Part shown: piece after piece, positions 26,032-29,103 of the stretch
How the letters are laid out: every line of letters starts with the position of its first letter
Numbering within the stretch: position 1 is the stretch's first letter
IMG/VR virus record: IMGVR_UViG_3300025099_000095
Location: 1 to 29,103 of that record
Reading direction: 5' to 3' (one strand)
Length of the DNA: 29,103 nucleotides
Source: a virus
Notes under the pieces: generated by a model
Told to the model about the DNA's origin: nothing
What the model saw: the letters and a program-made list of their open reading frames with translations, nothing else
Database searches by the model: none
Made by a program: the position numbers and the translations under genes

Positions 26032-27933
26032 TTAACCCTCTGTTTCAGTTAATTCTTCTATTTTCTTTAAATCAACATCTATTTCACATTGACCACCAGA
26101 ACAAGCTAATTCACCCGATAAATCCGTATTGTCATCTAGTTCAATAACTTTAGATAAATCTATGTCATGTAAAGATTTCATCATTTCCTCATATTTTTCT
26201 TCTGTAATATCCTCAAATGGGGCTTGAGTATAAGAACCACCATCGTATGGTAATACAGATAGACCATTATAGTATTTTTTATTTTCCCACATCCACTCTC
26301 CGGCTGCATCCCATTCATGTTGTCTCAAACTAATTGTTGCAGATACATTATGTGAGTTGGAACCTTTACGGTGTCCTGAATTTACCCATTCTGTAGCTAC
26401 TTTTTTCACTCTTTCTAGAAGTTGGAATGGTGATTCAGTTCTCATAATAGAACCTTTTGGTGCTTTTTGTGGTATTTCAATTACTGCCGTATCATGTGGT
26501 CTAAAGAACTCATCTTCTACCAATTCTGGATGATTTATACTTAAATAAGTGTATATAGCTTCATTTTTACCAACTCTTATTCTTCTAATATAATAATCAT
26601 TATGCCATGCATGAATACCTGATGATGTTCCTAAAGTTAATGATGTTGTTCCTGCAGGTTTAACAGTTGTAGTTCTCGCTGCCTGATTTATACCTACTAA
26701 CTTAGATACTCTTGTATTTACTCTTTTAACAAGACTTGCAGCTTTTGCCATATCATAATTAAGTACTTTTCCAGAACCAATACCTGTCATCGAAACACCT
26801 ATAAGTGCATCTTTTTCTGTTGTTTCTCTCCATACATCTCTAAGATAATGGAATTCTGTATAACCTGCTTGTAACGTACCTATAAATGCTGCTGCTTTAA
26901 CTCTTTCATTTAAATCTTCTTGCGATTCAATGTTTGAAACATTTACTTCACAAAGATTACAGAATTGGTATGGTCTTAAAGCAATTTCACAACATGGGTT
27001 GGTCCCCCAATCTTTATCATTATTTAGATAAATTCCTGGTTCACCAGCTCCTGATAGTTCTACACGTTTCCATAACTCCATAAAAAAGTCTTTTGTAATT
27101 TTGTGTCTCATTAAGACTGCAGAGTTATTTGCTCTACCTCTTTGTGGATTCAATTCCCACCAATTTCCAGCTTTACATCCAATCATTATATCATCATCAG
27201 CACTAAATAAACTAATAAGAGCTGCTCGACGAATACCACCGGCCAATACAGCATCGGCGATATAACATACAATGTCATGTACTTCAATAGTTGTAAGTTG
27301 TTCTCCATTTTCTTTTTGATTTAATAATCCTTCTATCTTTACTAAACATTCCTTTAGTGGTTGAGGTCCTGGAGCTTTCCCTCCTGACGTTATCAATCTT
27401 GCTCCTTTAGGTCGAATATCTGAGTAATCAAATTCTACTCTACTTCCACCACCATTCATATATGATTTCATTAATACTTTAATTGAGTCTGCCCATCCTT
27501 CAATTGAGTCACCGATTAAGAATCTTCTTTTTCTTTTTGGGTATGGTTTTTGAATAACTGGTAATTTAGCTACATGATGTTTTTGTACAGAATAACCTAC
27601 TCCTGTTCCTCCAAGTAATAGAAACATTGTTTCACTAAATGAATCTATATGGTCTATAGGTAGGTATGCACAATTGTATATTCTGTTTGGGGAGATTTCT
27701 ATTGGTTTACCTCCGAATTGCATACTTCTCATTGAGGGTAGTACTTTCTTATCGTATACTAGTTTATATTTTTCATTAATTTCATCTTCAAGGAAAGGAT
27801 ATTTCTTTATGTGCATATTTTTGTTCCTCGTCACTAACTCTTCCCATGTCTCTCTTCTATTCAGTTCTGGTATGTACTTTGCATACTTCATATAAACTGT
27901 AATGTCAGATAAAATTTTATTAGATACTTCCAT
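26032..27933 (-). CDS. nrdJ: Monomeric class II (adenosylcobalamin-dependent) ribonucleotide reductase
   Basis: The protein (633 aa) should reduce ribonucleotides to deoxyribonucleotides for phage DNA synthesis. It has all the expected reductase residues: C88 (NCAY), the N-x-C-x-E motif at N312, C314 and E316 (NPCCE), and C325. C314 and C325 are 11 residues apart, the same spacing as the catalytic C408 and C419 of the Lactobacillus leichmannii enzyme. A C-terminal C611-x4-C616 pair (CSGGQC) matches its shuttle cysteines. The missing small subunit, short length and C-terminal Cys pair point to the monomeric B12-dependent family (usually about 740 aa), probably acting on triphosphates. The phage would need host cobalamin. 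The gene starts at ATG in an A-rich context, ends in TAA, and is followed after 2 bases by the DUF5522-like gene. No intein or intron interrupts it. Confidence 0.92.
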   Translation of the reverse strand: MEVSNKILSDITVYMKYAKYIPELNRRETWEELVTRNKNMHIKKYPFLEDEINEKYKLVYDKKVLPSMRSMQFGGKPIEISPNRIYNCAYLPIDHIDSFSETMFLLLGGTGVGYSVQKHHVAKLPVIQKPYPKRKRRFLIGDSIEGWADSIKVLMKSYMNGGGSRVEFDYSDIRPKGARLITSGGKAPGPQPLKECLVKIEGLLNQKENGEQLTTIEVHDIVCYIADAVLAGGIRRAALISLFSADDDIMIGCKAGNWWELNPQRGRANNSAVLMRHKITKDFFMELWKRVELSGAGEPGIYLNNDKDWGTNPCCEIALRPYQFCNLCEVNVSNIESQEDLNERVKAAAFIGTLQAGYTEFHYLRDVWRETTEKDALIGVSMTGIGSGKVLNYDMAKAASLVKRVNTRVSKLVGINQAARTTTVKPAGTTSLTLGTSSGIHAWHNDYYIRRIRVGKNEAIYTYLSINHPELVEDEFFRPHDTAVIEIPQKAPKGSIMRTESPFQLLERVKKVATEWVNSGHRKGSNSHNVSATISLRQHEWDAAGEWMWENKKYYNGLSVLPYDGGSYTQAPFEDITEEKYEEMMKSLHDIDLSKVIELDDNTDLSGELACSGGQCEIDVDLKKIEELTETEG

Positions 27934-27990
27934 ATTTTTAATTTTTTTAAGTTTAATCGAAACTATTAATTAATAATTTCTTATTTTAAT
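27934..27990 (-). promoter_or_regulatory. AT-rich spacer between helicase and reductase genes
   Basis: This 57-base gap contains the 12-base palindrome TATTAATTAATA (27964-27975) and a 5-bp hairpin, AGTTT-CGATT-AAACT, followed by an A-run on the coding strand. The hairpin lacks the T-run needed for an intrinsic terminator in the gene direction. A Bacteroidota-type -7 box is only partly matched (TAGTTTCG against TAnnTTTG). It may hold a promoter for the reductase, but the evidence is weak. Confidence 0.2.
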
Positions 27991-29103
27991 TTATTGTATT
28001 GTTTGGTTTCTTCTTTCCATCGCTGCACGTACTCGTTGAGCGTTTCTTACTTCTCTATCATTTTCTAGGTCTAAAAGGGTTTGTGATTGGTCTGTATCGA
28101 TTTCTAAATACTCATTATCGAATTTACAGTTTTCAAAAACTATCCCATCTTTACCAATTCTAGATTTAGTAATGGCTATGGTAGCTAAGCCTAATTCTTT
28201 TTGTTGTAGACTTTTCGCAATAGATATAATTACGTGACCTACCTGGGCTTTTTTAATGGACCCACCCATCATATCTGTTGTAACAATATCAGAACTTATA
28301 GAAGTTCTATTTCCTTGTGCTGCTGTCCAACCTGCAACGTCTAGTTCGTTACACATACTTTCGAATCTTCTCATAACTGAACCTTCACCTTTCCACTCAT
28401 CATTAAATACCCTATCAGGTAAAAGACAATCAATATAATCTAAAATTATTAAATCTATTTTATTGTCTTCTGCCATTAATTTTCTTACTCGATTTTTAAT
28501 TTGATTCATATTCATGGTATCAGAAGGTAATTTTTCTAATAATAGTTTACCTCTACCTTGATATTTTTCTAGTTTCTCTAGAACTTCAGTTTTATTAGAT
28601 GCTTGTTCTTTTGAAGAGATTCCTGTCCAACAAGTAATGTGTTTTCTTTGGATGATTTTTGGGTTGTCCTCAAAAAATATTTGTAGAACATTATAACCTA
28701 AATTATAAGCTGTATTTGCTACTTTAGTCAATACAGTACTTTTCCCAACTCCTGTGGGAGCTAAGAAAACACCTATTTCACCTTTTGCCAAACCACCATC
28801 TAAAAGATTGTCAATACCCGTGATTCCTGTAGGTATTGGTTCTCTAAAGTCATCTTGTAATACCTCTTCTAACCCACTAAAGACATCTAATAGGGTTTGG
28901 TCTAGTTCACCTACTTGAATTGCCTCTCTAATATAGGCCTCACATTTATCATAAGATTCAAAATCACCATCATCTAAAATTTTATTAACTTTAGTAATAG
29001 CTTTTTTTAATTCTTGTTGTTTACAGAACTTTAAAGATTTTTCTTGCACCCATAGGTGGTCTTCATATCCTGTATCTTTAATTTCAGCTATCATGTCAAA
29101 TAC
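27991..29103 (-). CDS. Replicative DNA helicase, DnaB/gp41-like, N-terminus outside the window
   Basis: The protein carries the RecA-like motor of hexameric replicative helicases. Counting from the internal ATG at 29094, it shows Walker A APTGVGKST at 112-120, Walker B IDLIILDYID at 213-222, the polar TAAQGNR at 258-264 and TKSRIGKDG at 309-317, which corresponds to the conserved basic motif near the end of DnaB. The linker before the motor (KFCKQQELKKAITKVNKIL) is also typical. The frame stays open through VFD to the right edge. DnaB/gp41 proteins are usually 450-480 aa with Walker A near residue 200, so about 85-100 N-terminal residues are probably missing, and the ATG at 29094 is not the likely true start. 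The stop is TAA. The product unwinds DNA at the replication fork. Placement beside the reductase fits a DNA-replication module. Confidence 0.92.
   Translation of the reverse strand, partial: VFDMIAEIKDTGYEDHLWVQEKSLKFCKQQELKKAITKVNKILDDGDFESYDKCEAYIREAIQVGELDQTLLDVFSGLEEVLQDDFREPIPTGITGIDNLLDGGLAKGEIGVFLAPTGVGKSTVLTKVANTAYNLGYNVLQIFFEDNPKIIQRKHITCWTGISSKEQASNKTEVLEKLEKYQGRGKLLLEKLPSDTMNMNQIKNRVRKLMAEDNKIDLIILDYIDCLLPDRVFNDEWKGEGSVMRRFESMCNELDVAGWTAAQGNRTSISSDIVTTDMMGGSIKKAQVGHVIISIAKSLQQKELGLATIAITKSRIGKDGIVFENCKFDNEYLEIDTDQSQTLLDLENDREVRNAQRVRAAMERRNQTIQ

Noticed and set aside
26032-27933. Intein or intron in the ribonucleotide reductase gene
   Set aside because: Catalytic motifs are contiguous and correctly spaced, and the protein is shorter than its family, so nothing is inserted.
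27934-27990. Intrinsic terminator after the helicase gene
   Set aside because: The only hairpin has a 5-bp AT-rich stem and is followed by A, not T, on the coding strand.
1-29103. Possible stop-codon reassignment (no TGA stop among 12 complete genes: 9 TAA, 3 TAG)
   Set aside because: All genes are uninterrupted under the standard code and neither TAG nor TGA is needed inside a gene; the bias fits AT-rich composition and the small sample.
1-29103. tRNA genes, CRISPR arrays, insertion sequences
   Set aside because: The gaps between genes are too short to hold them, and no transposase or regularly spaced direct repeats were seen.

Overview
The window looks like part of a large, AT-rich, T4-like (contractile-tailed) bacteriophage genome, probably infecting a member of the Bacteroidota (Flavobacteriia-like). 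Phage origin rests on a gp25-like sheath-initiator/wedge protein, a gp6/J-like baseplate wedge protein and a gp7/I-like segment, together with a phage-type replicative helicase and a ribonucleotide reductase. The Bacteroidota host is inferred from three things. First, adhesin-type modules typical of that phylum occur in tail proteins (SprB-like repeats, PKD-like folds, Cys-rich repeats with NYNP and DDGSC motifs). Second, there is a DUF5522-type protein. Third, no start codon has a convincing Shine-Dalgarno sequence; starts are instead preceded by A-rich sequence.

All genes are on the minus strand and read from right to left. The right end holds DNA metabolism: a DnaB/gp41-type helicase (cut off by the window's right edge), a monomeric B12-dependent class II ribonucleotide reductase, and a 73-residue Cys-rich DUF5522-like protein. 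The baseplate block follows without a large gap: gp25-like (152 aa), gp6-like (612 aa, GTG start), a 1170-residue protein with several predicted membrane segments, two unrecognised structural proteins (597 and 316 aa), a 638-residue protein with a four-Cys site and PKD/SprB-like folds, a 941-residue Cys-rich repeat protein, a 301-residue unrecognised protein, a 3015-residue giant with a gp7/gpI-like segment, and a SprB-like protein that runs off the left edge (809 codons visible).

Coding density is above 99%: only about 200 bases in total are intergenic. The largest gaps are 73, 57 and 30 bases, and no gene-free stretch reaches 300 bases. Most neighbours are 2-13 bases apart or overlap, so the block is probably transcribed as long polycistronic messages.

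The most notable biology is an expanded, adhesin-rich baseplate. Where T4 uses modest wedge proteins, this phage has a gp7-like giant carrying possible von Willebrand A-like and CBM5/12-like domains. It also has a probable membrane-inserting tail protein and several exported-type, disulfide-rich modules resembling surface and secreted proteins of its presumed host. Domain assignments come from reading sequence motifs only; no database search was run.
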